From: Rhipicephalus microplus
Lineage: Eukaryota > Arthropoda > Arachnida > Ixodida > Ixodidae
DNA length: 64,000 nt
NCBI RefSeq assembly: GCF_043290135.1
Contig: NC_134710.1
Coordinates: forward strand, 251,770,092 to 251,834,091
Reading direction: 5' to 3'
Shown: positions 25,196 to 36,189 of the stretch, in pieces
Numbering within the stretch: position 1 is the first letter of the stretch
How the letters are laid out: every line of letters starts with the position of its first letter
Position numbers and translations under genes: made by a program
Notes under the pieces: generated by a model
The model's database searches: none
Told to the model about the DNA's origin: nothing
The model's input: only the letters and a program-made list of their open reading frames with translations

Positions 25196-27140
25196 ATCCA
25201 GAAACACTCAAACAAACGCCAGAGCTGATCGTTGTCTCGGCGACTCTCTTCACAACAGTGCACGTACGGCATCATGACTCGATTCATCAAGATCGACTAA
25301 CCACACTGCACGGCTCACACGAACCACTCGAAACATCAAAACTTCTTGCTCGAGTTCACCACTCGCCCTGCCCTCCATCCAATCCTCCTTGATCCCTTCT
25401 CGGTTGCACAAACATATAAATGATTGTCGGGCGCGTAGCACGTACCACAGCGACAGCTACATAGGAAAAATGAATTCGTGTTGGCGGTTCGCCTGCGGAA
25501 AAGGCCGGCCCGCCCAACCACGATGTCTCGAATTCTTCCAATCTGCGCGGGAATCAGCCTCAGTCGCGTGTGTAGAGGGTACGGTGTAAAATATAAACAA
25601 TTTGTATCTTACACTGTGCTAGAGGGTAAGGGCACATCCTAGGTGCCGTTTGATGCTTCTGGTTTTTCCCCTTGCGAGCACCCGTTCAGGGGAATGGTCA
25701 CCATGGTGGCTTGATGCTATCGTCTGGATGCGGCGGAGCTCGCCTTTGTTTGCGCTTGTTTTTGCGGGGGGGGGGGGGGGGGGGGAAGGCTATATTACAT
25801 ATTAAACGATTCCCGACAATGTATGTCGCAGATAAATACGTGGTCATGAGCCCACTGCAAGGATTGAGCGTATCAGCGCGCGAAGGAGCGCCCATGACTA
25901 CCGCGAGAGCGAGACCAAACGCCGAACAAACCGTGTTGCAGATTGTTGTCACCGTGTAGGATCTTGGGATGCGGGCCGCATGGCGCCGCCTGCGTCGCTG
26001 GAATGACCGAATACGCTGGGCAATGAAGTTAAATTATTGCTGGATGTCCCCTCAGGAAGCTGCACGACTGTTTACAATGCGTTTCAAGCTATTTGAAGAA
26101 CACGAGGGGTGTGATGCGCCATAGAAGTTTGTTTACGGTTGTACACACAGCCGCTGAAAGTATACGTATGAGATGTGGCACTTCAAGAAAGCTTCATTTA
26201 TTGCATCGACATTTCGGGCAGTGCCTAACCTTTATCGAGATAAAACTCGTATTTATTATCACTCTTATATACGTAATGAACGAGAGGAGGAGAAAATGTG
26301 TGAGAGAGATAGGTAGAGGGAAAGTTTGCTTAGTAGATATTAGGAGAAAGGACCAGAAGTTAGACACTGGCGCCGACTTTAGATACTGCACCGTGCTCCC
26401 TGACAGGCTGCAGAAATTAGGCGTCTTTTCTTTCCTCTAATCACAACCAACACCGTCGACAGCGGAGCACTTCGCGAGAGATCTTACTTTTGCGATGGCT
26501 ATTACTCCTCGGTAAAAGTCGTCGCTCTATTCTGTCACGGAGGGCAGTTCGAAGAGCTGGCGTAATTGAAAAACAACCGGTGCGCAATTCAAACCGGCAG
26601 ATTAGAAAGTAGGGGTTAAAGTGGATGCAGCTGTAGACACAGCATCGGAAAGTTGGTGTCGGTGAGATCTGTTGCTATGATGTATTGATGTATTGTCCTT
26701 TAGGGTAATGCAGAATGAGAGTCGTCTCTACAGCTTCACCTGCTGGGCCTGCTCATTTGTCTGACAAGCGATGCCCACTTGTAATGCGAGAAAGAATGCA
26801 TTGAGCGGCATAGGAACTTCCGGTCAAGGAACTACTGAGAGGAGTATAGAAAAAAATAAAAAAAAGGTTTGGTCAAAAAAGGAGTGACGGGGGGGAGGAG
26901 CTCCCACTTTAAATGATCGAAAATGGCTCTCCCCAAGAGTCTACAATACAACACAGTGAAATGAAAAAGGCGGCATACTTGAAAGGGTAAAAAAACACTT
27001 CAGGTGCGATCACCGAAAGCACTGGCTCGCACATGTATCTTTGCTGGCCATCTTGCTAGGCATTTTGAGTTTATTTGCTCTTTAAATAGGCTCGTAAAAC
27101 AGCACCCGGACGATCATTCATCCCATGTTCAACGGTGTTG
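25196..27140. other. Unassigned region with a 20-G homopolymer
   Basis: No gene recognised. A pure run of 20 G occupies 25766-25785. A 115-codon plus frame (26093-26440) has no known domain. The part near 27060-27140 may be the 3' UTR of the Penelope-like element on the minus strand. Confidence 0.35.
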
Positions 27141-27147
27141 AGTTTTT

Positions 27148-28330
27148 TTATAACATATGATTCGTCCTGTTCCTGCTTTCTCTGCCAGCGGAAATTTCAT
27201 AGAAACATTTTAATGGAATCAAAGCTGTGACTTTCTGACTTATATGTTTGTAACCGGAACGGTTCAGTTGTATCTTCCCACGAGCGCTGGTCGTTGAATC
27301 TGATTCAAAAAGGCGTATAAGTTTGTCAAATCCATTATTTAGCGCAGACGCCACATTCCAATGGGCAGACCATATTCAAAGTTAAGGTTGCCTTTTTTGT
27401 GTAAAGTTACTTTGCGTAGTTTCAGCTATAGTGGTTATTTGCGTTGGCTTTGCACACCTCAAATCTACTTTTCCCGAAGGGATGACAACCTGCTTGTCCT
27501 GTTTCGTTCGTTTGAGAGTGCACGACGTAATTGCTAAAATTTTTCGGGAGCCTGTATACCACCTGCGCCAGAAGTGGGAAGCGCTTTTTTTGGCGGTTGC
27601 TTTCTTCAATAATAAGTGAAGGTTTTTATTAAGATTTTGTTGACACTCGGCTAGTTACTAGTGAATGGGAGATTGAGGTTGCTCCGTTCTTTTTTCTTTC
27701 TTTGCTCTGATTGTGTAAGATTTGGTGGCGGTTAAGCTTTATAGCTTTTTGCATCGTGTTGTCAATGTTTGGAGGAAGATAATGCAGCTTTATAAGGACG
27801 CTGCATAGGCGGTCCGTGTTCTCTGTGAAATCTTTTGTTTCAGAGCAGATTCTCTTAAGATCGGCGTGCATCGGAGTATGAGATGCTGGTTTTGCAATGC
27901 TGCAGATGAAAGCTTCTAAAATGGTGGTATTGTTGCGCGTCTGTAGATTTCGTGCAAGGACTAGTTATCCTATCAATCTATTCCATCCTAACATTAACAT
28001 CAAGAAAGTTCATTTCAGTTCTAGCATAGGTATGCATGAAAGAAATTTCGCTATGGACATTGTTAAATGTGTCCATAAATCTAATGAGCTCTTTTTCAGT
28101 GTCCGTTCAAATTAGGAAGATGTCATTCAGGTACCGCTCATAGAAGGCGGAGCGCGGGGTATATCTTAACAGAAAACCTCGATTCGGTATTGTACCTAAA
28201 TATATTGGCATAATTCAGTTCCATGCTCATTTCCATTGCCGTTCCATTTGTTTAAAGAAAATATTGGTTGTCAAAATCAAAGCTGTTCAGTTAGAGGACG
28301 ATCCTAGCTAGAGTCAGAAAGTCCTTACTC
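27148..28330 (-). pseudogene. Penelope-like retroelement ORF, 5'-truncated and disrupted
   Basis: Reading leftward: a FDFDNQYFL...TNGTAMEM segment (RT motif before the palm, about 28290-28240), then YLNDIFLI at about 28111-28133, then a segment matching FxHTYxxTxxNFLDVxV. After this come CTKSTDAQQYHHF and CKTSISYSDA, then RICSETKDF with DRLCSVLIK (to 27629) and KQVVIPSGKVDLRC. This order is that of Penelope-like element RTs. The catalytic YVDD-type box reads YLND, so the first Asp is Asn. The RT N-terminus is absent. The expected GIY-YIG endonuclease is at best a scrambled trace (PLECGVC-like near 27375). Several stops and frameshifts occur. Confidence 0.72.
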
Positions 28331-28588
<258 letters not shown>

Positions 28589-28599
28589 ATAGGAGTTAT

Positions 28600-28645
28600 C
28601 ACGCCTGACGTTCTGGCCGCGGGACCGGCCTTCCTCAGCATAAAA
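28600..28645 (-). ncRNA. Hammerhead-ribozyme-like motif of a Penelope-like element (degenerate)
   Basis: On the minus strand (28638 to 28607) the order is CTGAGGA, a 5-bp stem GGCCG/CGGCC with a 6-base loop, then AGAACGTC. The hammerhead core consensus is CUGANGA, stem II, GAAA, then a cleavage triplet such as GUC. Here the GAAA box appears as GAA followed by C. Hammerhead motifs in the terminal repeats of Penelope-like elements are established in the literature. The position just upstream of a Penelope RT supports the call. Helix I pairing was not convincing, so activity is doubtful. Confidence 0.45.
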
Positions 28646-30062
28646 ATTCACGTACTTACATATGTATCAATGATCGAAGACCCCCAAAAAACATGTTGCC
28701 AGTATATGAACAAGACTATTCTGTGTCAGCACAAAAACGGCTTTCACTGATAAAAATATATATACAGCACTGTGTGTATCACCCTGCATAAGTCATTGGC
28801 AAGTGATGCGGCTTTACAGGATACACGTGTACGTCGCGACATTTCAAAAGACATAACTGTTTCTTACTTTCAAAAGAAGTGTTCCCCTGTCAAGATTCTC
28901 GGCTGTTATAAAGAAGGAGGCTAGCGTACACTTGTTACTGTATAGCAAGATAACTTACGTGAAAGAAAGACACGTCAATATGCCTGCATCCACATTGATA
29001 CCATCTGCTAAAGTATTATACTAGTCCTGAATATCAGGTACCATTCCCGGCCCTCCCGATTATGATTTGAGCAGAAACCATATTCAAGAATGGTTGCTTT
29101 TGGTCTGGTCGAAAGAGTGGCCTGGCATGCGAACGTGTCAAATAGCTGGAGATGATGGAAAATATTTAGGTAGAATTTGTGGTTGTTGAAGTGCATAACT
29201 GCAGCTGGAGCGAAGAGGGAAAGGCTGGTTTCCGAGGCAACCCTCCTCTTACCGACTGCCGAGCGAGAGCCTTGTTCATCCTTCTTCCTTTCGTATTTGT
29301 CTCGGTTGCTTGCGTGGTTGTTGAACACAAAAACAAGCTGCCATTCTTCATATTCAATATAACTTCAAGACAAGTATAATGACCGCCGATAAAGAATAAG
29401 CTGGTGTGTGCGTGCGTGCGGCTAAGTGCATTGGCGCGCGCCATTCGCGTGTCATTCGTCTTCACAAAGCGGGATGGCTCATTCATTCATTTTTTTTTAT
29501 CCAAGCCCATATTTATTCAACGGGCTACTGTATTCTGTTGTAATGCCTCGGCTTTCATCTATGTCGTCTTCACTTTTTGTCCAACAATGTTCTCTAAACA
29601 TAATTCATTTGTCGCAACCGATGACCCGCTAATGCTTCCATCCGTTTCAAAAATGAGAGCTTCTCAATGGCGGACGCCTTTTAGAAGTGTTGCTAGCGGA
29701 ATACCCCAGCATTCTCTAAAGGCTACGACGTAATTCGTTGTACGAAAATGAATATGAGGATAAATAAAATGTATTAGATAGTTCGCAAATTTTTGTTGCA
29801 GCAGACACATATCTCATCCTGCTGCTAAGATGTGGCTGTGGCATGCTTCTCTCCTCCACCAGTCACTCTGGTTGCAATTAGCAACGTGTGTTATTATAGC
29901 AAGTTTTCATTCGATCTTCTTTTTAACCCGAAAACGTTTTATGCCGGGATCCACGAAGATTTTGCTGAGGTATTTCTGTAGCGATATGACGTTGTCAAAT
30001 GCACACTAATGGGTGAGAAACAAACACACGAAACAAAGTACTAGAACAAAATCTTCCGCCAT
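28646..30062. other. Unassigned region
   Basis: No family recognised. The frames at 29008-29486 (minus) and 29404-29733 (plus) lack signatures. A short GTGTGCGTGCGTGCGG stretch is at about 29404. Confidence 0.35.
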
Positions 30063-30130
30063 CGGTAATCAAACCCACGACCTCTCCGTCAGTGACGACA
30101 AGACAGAGTGCTGTATCAACTGCGCCATGG
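30063..30130 (-). repeat. tRNA-like sequence (SINE head or decayed tRNA)
   Basis: The minus strand reads CCATGGCGCAGTTGATACAG (box A region TGGCGCAGTTG) and ends GTGGGTTTGATTACCG (box B, two changes from GGTTCGANTCC). Spacing is about 35 bases. Downstream sequence does not match the Ruka-like body, so this is another tRNA-derived family or a decayed tRNA. Confidence 0.45.
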
Positions 30131-30799
30131 GAGAACGCACTCAAGGCGCCACAAAAAAGTCTTATATATCCTTTGTGTCCTTCCTCGCGCTGTGCTCTCC
30201 GTTTGGACGTCAAGGCGGGGCGCGGCGATGCCGCCGTGTGTGAGCGGTGAAGTGATGGGAAGTATCGGGAGCGATTCAGCGATGACGCAGTTAAAGCGAC
30301 TCGATGTCACCGAGGAACGATCACTACTCTAGCATCGAGGAGTCGTCCTAGACGCCGTTATGTTCTCTGCATTTCGCTTCGTGTTAGCGTGTGATGGCTT
30401 GTTCTCGGAAATTCAGAGCCGCCTACTGCTTCAAGTGCGATAGAACAAACTATCAAGACTGCTGTCACAAGCGCAGCAGAAGGGCCACGATGCTGACGGC
30501 GGAATGTTGTGTCTCGGTGGAGTTAGACGGATGCACACGAAAATCGGGACGCTTCGGCGCATTCACAACTGCAGCTACGAACCTCTACCTACTGTATTAC
30601 TGAGATCCAGTGTGGTATAGTGTATGCAGGTGCACAAGCATAAATGACTCTATTATTAAAAGAAAATGCATTGCTTGGCAGTGCTAACCATGCTGTTTCT
30701 CAGCTCAGTTGATGACGCTTTGAATGAATGCACACCGATCGAATAACATTGTTTATTACGTGCTTCTTGATGCTATCTTTGCGTGGGATGCACGATATG
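30131..30799. other. Unassigned region
   Basis: A 70-codon plus frame (30391-30603) has six cysteines but no recognisable fold. No other evidence supports a gene. Confidence 0.25.
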
Positions 30800-31194
30800 C
30801 GTCTACGTATATGTTGTTAACTTCAGCTGACTCGGCGCACTACTTCTGCAGGAATACTCGCACAGGCAGATGTTATTCTGTCTCAATTGATATACTGTCT
30901 CAACTTCCGAGGAACTTTTGTGACTGTTCCGACGCTTCAACCGGACTGATAGGCAATTTTTCGGATGCCGAGTTCTGGCATCGAGGTTGAGCACACAATA
31001 ACGTCGGTTTCAAAGTCTTCCTCGACAATTGCCTTCATGGTCCGTCTTGGCAGGCGGACAGAGCATGTTGTGCAGAAGCGTCGAAAAAGGGTTATGAAAG
31101 TGGGCCTTGATGGATGGGGACGGTGTGGGTGGCGAGGCGCGTAAAGCTCCATCGCTAACGAAACGTTGCCATTCATTTCAGCCATTGCAAGCAC
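30800..31194 (-). pseudogene. Mariner/IS630-type transposase, internally deleted (DUF4817-like N-terminus joined to C-terminal tail)
   Basis: The minus frame from 31194 encodes an N-terminal helix-turn-helix region. Its signatures are TFITLFRRFCTTCSVRLPRR, VEEDFETDVI and SMPELGIRKIAYQSG, the pattern of DUF4817-type DNA-binding domains in arthropod transposases. After a stop and about 20 residues the same strand gives ITSACASIPAEVVRRVS, which is the extreme C-terminus of such transposases. The whole DDE/D catalytic core, normally around 200 residues, is missing. The copy is thus a deletion derivative that cannot act by itself. Terminal inverted repeats were not identified. Confidence 0.6.
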
Positions 31195-32321
31195 TACGTC
31201 TATTTTTTTTTTGTAGAATACCTCAAGCCAGAAGCAGCCATATTAGCTCAAAAGGACTCCACGTGAATTTCCTAGGTAGACCTTCAACGCAGAGAAGCTG
31301 TGCTACCGGAGGCGCCCTTGTACAGGACGGTCAAGGTAACACGTTCACAAGATGTCTCCGTGTGATGTAAAGTTGCGATAAAACTTAGTGAAAAATAATC
31401 TACTGTTATCAAGTTCATCAGGATCATGTGTAAGGCTGAAGGCACACCGCGCTGTCATTTCACTGGCCAAGAGGGCAAGGGTAATTGTTATCACGTTTGC
31501 CAACACTTCCACCCTCTTCACGCACTAAACACCTAACGCAACAAATGCGTCACTTTAGGGAGGACTTTTGCGCGAACCCGCACCCTCTTGAATGCGTAAT
31601 CATGCGAAAGACAAACTTTGGGGCCAGATATCTCGGAGCACAGGCGCACTAGAAACAAATCTTCGAACTGAAACTGTGTACGAGCACCAATGCCTACATT
31701 TTTATTTCAATATAAACATGGCAACTTACCGCCTCCAGTAAAAAGTTTAGTTCATTTTAGGTAATTGGGCTGCTAACAGCGATAATTATTATCTAACTTT
31801 TTGTCCCTCTGGCCACTTAACTTATTTGTACAAGTGGTTCTCACGTGCCTTCAAGCGCCTAACTTAAAAAAGAAAAATCATAAAGCTCAACTTTGAATAC
31901 ACGGTATAGAGACAGAACATGACAATAACGGCGATGTCAGCGCTCCATTTCAAGATGAGATAAGCTCCACCCAAGTACTCCTGTCACACACGAAACAAGT
32001 GCGCGCAGTAGCCAACCAGTCAGTTCAACCCGAGAAGGCCTATTTCTATGCCTGTTGCAAATCTTTCAGGGCATGATTTGATCGATCGCAAACTGAATAA
32101 GGCATCCCGCGTGGGTATAGCACCGCAACCAAATGGCCTTCATTACAATTCACTCGGTTGTTGTACGATAGAGCACGTTTCTTTCCGTCCGTGTTGTCCA
32201 TCATATTATTCCGCAAGGTCACATTGCAGCAAATGTCGATTACCCTGCGTTAGGTGCATGAATTATTACCGTGCGAGCGGGACAACAACCACGACCACCA
32301 CACCTAATTAATAATAAGTGT
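31195..32321. other. Unassigned region
   Basis: No feature recognised. Frames at 31107-31370 and 32048-32311 lack signatures. Confidence 0.35.
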
Positions 32322-32541
32322 TATAATTGCTGCGGTTTAACGTTCCGAAACCGCAATATGATTATGAGAGACTTTGTAGTGGAGGGCTCCACGAATTTCA
32401 ACCACCTAGGGCTTTTCACCGTGCACTTTAATCTCAGTACATACACCGGCCTCCATAGAAATTGTGGCCGCTACGACCGGGATAAGATCCCCACCTGCGG
32501 GTTAGCATCCGAGTACTTTAGCCACTAGATCACCGTGGCGA
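32322..32541 (-). mobile_element. Ruka-like SINE, minus strand, diverged
   Basis: On the minus strand it shows CACGGTGATCTAGTGGCTAA (head), a changed box B (GGGATCTTATCCC), the body with AAATTTCGTGGAGCCCTCCAC, and the tail CGTTAAACCGCAGCAATTA. It is followed on the plus strand by the ATT microsatellite. Confidence 0.88.
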
Positions 32542-32557
32542 GTTGCACACTGCATTA

Positions 32558-32639
<82 letters not shown>

Positions 32640-32640
32640 T
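32558..32640. repeat. (ATT)n microsatellite
   Basis: About 27 uninterrupted trinucleotide units. The Ile-rich frame through it is an artefact. Confidence 0.98.
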
Positions 32641-33034
32641 GTGCGCCGACTTGGCGAGAACACCATCCATCAGTCTATTCCTATGTCACGGAACACTATC
32701 ACTACCATAGAAAAACGAATTTATAACACACACACAAATTACGATGTGGCTGGCTTTGAACTAATGCCCCCGCGCACCGTAGGCAACTTTAGTGGCTACC
32801 GGGCTACAGAGTTATGCACTTGTACAATGTGGATATACGTATGGAAAACACTGGGAAAATTGCTACTTTGCATACGTTTATATTATGGGCATGGGGCAGT
32901 AGGCCCCGCTCTTCTATATACTCACGCATGTGTCACGTCACAATGCTGACCGAAAAGCTTACCAAACATTCATAAGCCTCCTAGCTTTTTAAAACTGCTC
33001 AGCAACGTGCGCATGGTATATGAAAAGAACAGTA
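32641..33034. other. Unassigned region
   Basis: No recognisable feature. Confidence 0.35.
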
Positions 33035-33253
33035 TCAGAAACACTTTCGCGTCACAATGTTTTTTCCTATACCAGTTCCGGCAAGGCTCTCTATGAATGC
33101 GTCATCACTTTGTGCACGAGTTTTGCGCAAACGCTTCTTTCTTAGGCAGCAATCACAAATGCAAAAAGAGACAGACATGAATATTGCAATTAAGCCATAC
33201 CACACAGAGCTTGTTAAATGTGATAACACAGAAGAAGAAGACATCTCAGTCAT
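33035..33253 (-). CDS. Candidate exon: small membrane-protein-like frame, function unknown
   Basis: I do not recognise this frame. It predicts a Ser/Thr-rich start and then a hydrophobic segment (about residues 17-35, SVWYGLIAIFMSVSFCICDC). Next come a cysteine pair and a basic patch (RKKRLRKTR), then a polar tail with SDDAFIESLAG. That layout is typical of a single-pass membrane protein with a stop-transfer signal. A GT dinucleotide after GGAACTG could be a weak donor, but the acceptor side is unconvincing. The opposite strand is also open over nearly the same span, so chance remains a strong alternative. Confidence 0.2.
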   Translation of the reverse strand: MTEMSSSSVLSHLTSSVWYGLIAIFMSVSFCICDCCLRKKRLRKTRAQSDDAFIESLAGTGIGKNIVTRKCF

Positions 33254-33697
33254 AGAACGTGCAAAGTAAAAGGTTGGTAGAAGTCAATAAGGATAATAAT
33301 TAGGTTGCTCAAGCAAAACATAATTTATGCAATAGCAGAACACCCATACAGCAATTTTGACTCGCTCAACCTTATTTATTTTTGAACACTTGAAGAAAAG
33401 GGGATTAAATCACAGTGCTTGTATATATATCAGGTGACGAACTCGAAAGCAAGGGCCTGCTTTACAAAGCCACATCGCATGTCCCCGCAGGAGAGCCTGT
33501 ATAATATACAAAGGAGACGAAACTGTTGCTGTCATTAAAAACAGTGAAACGGCCATCTTTGTCATCACATAGTATTCAAATTGGCTTACTCTTTATAGCC
33601 CAGTATGCTCTCCTGCAATTTATTTATTTATTTATTTATTTATTTTATTTATTCATTGTGATGCATCGTTGCATGACCATTCGATCATCACCGACCA
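33254..33697. other. Unassigned region with (TTTA)n
   Basis: A TTTA tetranucleotide run lies at about 33619-33653. Otherwise nothing recognised. Confidence 0.5.
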
Positions 33698-33860
33698 TGG
33701 TATAGCTTAGCGTGTGTGGTGCAGCGGTGTGAAGTTGTACGACACGGCTTCGAGTTGCCGACGAAGGCGGCCACGTTTCGATAAGAGCGGTGTGCAGAAA
33801 CACCCATAAAGTTCGAATTACGCGAACGTTAAAGATCCCCACATGTGTCACATAATATTG
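33698..33860 (+). mobile_element. Diverged tick SINE fragment
   Basis: It has a head-like GTGTGTGGTGCAGCGG and a changed box B region GGCTTCGAGTTGCCGACG. The junction GGCGGCCACGTTTCGATA and the block CGTTAAAGATCCCCACATG correspond to parts of the Ruka-like body. The 3' end is lost. It is more divergent than the other copies and may belong to a sister subfamily. Confidence 0.6.
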
Positions 33861-34199
33861 TGGCTTCAGCCTGTGAAAGCGCAGCCTCTATTATTTTCAG
33901 TGTGACATAGCTGAACAAGCGTTGCGATGCCAGCTACATCCATGCCGTCATGCCGTGGCAGGGCTACAATTTTAACTCACAAAAAAGACTTGATGGTCTC
34001 ATGCCACCAGTTTTGCACTGGGTGGGTGCCCTTTCAAGTGGCTATATGTGCAGTTTGTTTTACCAAGCACCAGGCAAGAAGCGCTCTTGTGCCTGTCTTA
34101 CACAAAAAGAAGGCCCAAATGAGTGCATATACTTACAACTCAGTCGTGAGTGAGAGCTCGTTCGGGCCTCTTCTCTGTGTCTCCTTCTTTTGTGCTTGC
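33861..34199. other. Unassigned region
   Basis: A 108-codon plus frame (33927-34253) has no domain I recognise. Confidence 0.3.
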
Positions 34200-34440
34200 T
34201 ACAAAGTTTTTAACATGAATTCGTACCAACTTGCCCAGCTATCAGTTTTATAGTGACTTTGAAGTGACAATTTATTTTCGGTGACACTACTAGGATAAGA
34301 GTCATACAAATGAATAAGCCTAGCTGCTCGATTTCGTACGAACTCCAGAGCTGTAGACAAACTCGTTTGAAAAACGTGCAAACAAAACTGAGCATGCGTA
34401 GTCGAGTTTTGGTTGAAGAAGTGTTAAAAAGGAGAGTGGT
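34200..34440 (-). pseudogene. LINE reverse-transcriptase C-terminal fragment
   Basis: Two minus frames join across an indel near 34380. The first has LLQPKLDYACSVLF, matching the IRPxLEYAS.VW motif that follows the RT palm in Jockey/CR1-type LINEs. The second has LEFVRNRAARLIHLYD and SYPSSVTENKLSL, matching the LExVQNRAARFI...SVT.LK block. No other LINE domain is adjacent, so this is a small remnant. Confidence 0.65.
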
Positions 34441-34630
34441 TTTTTAAGGGCGAAGACCTTAGGTTGTCGGTTAGTCCTGCGTCCATCATAGTAACCACCC
34501 CTGCTTCTCCCAATGGCAAAGCAGAGTGGTGGGTGCGTTGAAGACGCTTGCGCTCGACTTCCTTGGCTCACGTTTCGTGGGTGGCGTTGGGGTCCTCCCT
34601 GCGTCTGTCATAGCCACCCGTAGTATCCCA
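34441..34630. other. Unassigned spacer
   Basis: No feature recognised. Confidence 0.3.
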
Positions 34631-34720
34631 GGTAGTCGAAATTTCCGGAGCCCTCCCCTATGGCGTCTCTCATAATCATATGGTGGTTTTCGGACTTTAA
34701 ACTCCACTCATCATATCAAT
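34631..34720 (+). mobile_element. Ruka-like SINE, 3' fragment
   Basis: It contains GTCGAAATTTCCGGAGCCC, GGCGTCTCTCATAATCATAT and GGTGGTTTTCGGACTTTAAAC, ending ATCATATCAATC. The 5' half is missing. Confidence 0.88.
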
Positions 34721-34794
34721 CGTAGTCGTCGTAGTCGTAGTAGCCAGTGGAAACGCATTGCATGTCAATAAAAAACGGTGTCACAGCATATCCA

Positions 34795-34916
34795 AGAAGC
34801 GAATGATGATGAGTGGGGTGAAGCGTTCATCCATGCGTCCGTCCGTGCGCCCATCCGTGCGTGTGTCCGTTCCTGCGTCTATCCATCCGTCCATCCGCTT
34901 CGCCCCAATCATCATG
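34795..34916. repeat. Foldback repeat with tetranucleotide (CCGT/CCAT) core
   Basis: Ends AATGATGATGAGTGGGGTGA (from about 34802) and TTCGCCCCAATCATCATG (to about 34915) are imperfect inverted repeats. The core between them is a degenerate CCGTGCGC/CCATCCGT tetranucleotide tract. No coding potential is evident. Confidence 0.6.
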
Positions 34917-35617
34917 TTTCACCTCTTATATATGCTGTGATATTTTTTCGATAATAGAGGAGGACGGCAGATATTTCAGCGCAGACAGTGAAGTACATGA
35001 TGACCTGCATTGCTGAAGTTAGAAATTTGAACTGAGCAGGTGATTACGCAATAAGTTCACACCAAGGTATTTGTACGATGTAACAGTAAATATTTGTGAT
35101 ACAGCTATCATGCATGCGTAAACATTGTCGCGGGGTCGTCGCTTTGATGAACCATTCCTTGATGTTCATCATGGCTTGCACCAATATGGTATGGTAATTT
35201 ATACAGTCATTGCCAAAGCGTCGGATCTTACTAGAACAACCATTGAATAAGTCGTCAATTGGTATAAAAAAGCAATGATTCCAAAACAGCGCTCTGTGGC
35301 ACACCGGAAAAACAGGTGAGGAAGGAAAGAAGTGTTGGTTAGCGTAAGCCAAGTTCTGACGGTTACAATGTTACATAGCTATTCATGAACAGGAGAATTG
35401 CGATCTAATCATGAAAGTTTTATAAGAAGCAGTAACTTGAGCAGTGATTTCGTCGAATGCATTTAGAAAGCGTAAGAACACGGCAACAACAAGTATGCTT
35501 TGATGTTTGGAACAAAAAAAAACTATGATTTCATTTGCGATTAGACTACAAAGCCTTGGTAAACAGTTTTTCCCGGTAACGAACAGCCTGTCAGGGCATA
35601 ATCTCGAAATGTTCGCT
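34917..35617. other. Unassigned region
   Basis: A 124-codon minus frame (35383-35757) overlaps the repeat that follows. No domain recognised. Confidence 0.3.
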
Positions 35618-35808
35618 TCGTGTTTTAAAGACGGTAGTCTTTCTTGTGGACCTTCAACGCGAAAATTTTGGTCTGTCTGTCTGCCTATCTGTCTGTCGGT
35701 GGAAGTGTCTGTATGTCTGCCGAAACGATAACCGAAACGGCCCGAATCTAACCCCATCCGCAGCGCCTACCAATAATGCTCAACTTTCAGGAATCATTCT
35801 TGTGCAAT
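35618..35808 (+). repeat. Dispersed tick repeat with (CTGT)n core, left part (split by RTE)
   Basis: It shares a series of blocks with 45757-46068 (inverted). They are TTTTAAAGACG, a CTTTCTTG...GGAC block, TTCAACGCGAAAATTTTG, a CTGT tract, CCGAAACGGC, CCCATCCGCAGCGCC and ACCAATAATGCTCAA. It stops at CTTGTGCAAT, where the RTE begins. The sequence resumes at 39014. Confidence 0.82.
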
Positions 35809-35811
35809 GTA

Positions 35812-35885
35812 GCAGCGATGGCGTTGTTGTTAGAGCAACCGCCTCGCCTGCAAGAGCTCTGTGGTTCGAATTCCGGTGCTGTGCA
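35812..35885 (+). promoter_or_regulatory. tRNA-like 5' leader of the RTE element
   Basis: Within the first 75 bases of the RTE, GATGGCGTTGTTGTTAGAGC resembles a tRNA box-A region. GTGGTTCGAATTCCGGTG about 30 bases later resembles box B. The target-site duplication starts right before it, so it belongs to the element. It could act as an internal Pol III-type promoter or be a captured SINE head. Function is inferred only. Confidence 0.5.
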
Positions 35886-36189
35886 GTTTCCAACCGGATT
35901 GAAAAAAAATACGCGTGGTGCTGGAACTGTATTGAAAGGCCTGGCGTTCAGCCTCAATGATGACCACCACCGGTAACGCACTCCCTCACCAGACAAGGAC
36001 TGGCCACCCTGTTGCAGTATCTGGCCACTACCTCTCACATGCATACGTCAATTATCTCACGGCCCATAGTCCCCAGCGTCTGCGAAGCAGATTACAGCAG
36101 CGGTCAGATCTGCAACGCAGCAGAGGCTGCTGAAAATCTCTGGTTGTAGACAGGCTACCATCGAAACCTGAAGTTAGCAACGGTTAACG

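Noticed and set aside
25766..25785. G-run as G-quadruplex regulatory element
   Set aside because: A homopolymer of this kind is common in this genome and may be an assembly or slippage product; no gene nearby to regulate.
32535..32726. Ile-rich frame
   Set aside because: Produced by the ATT microsatellite.
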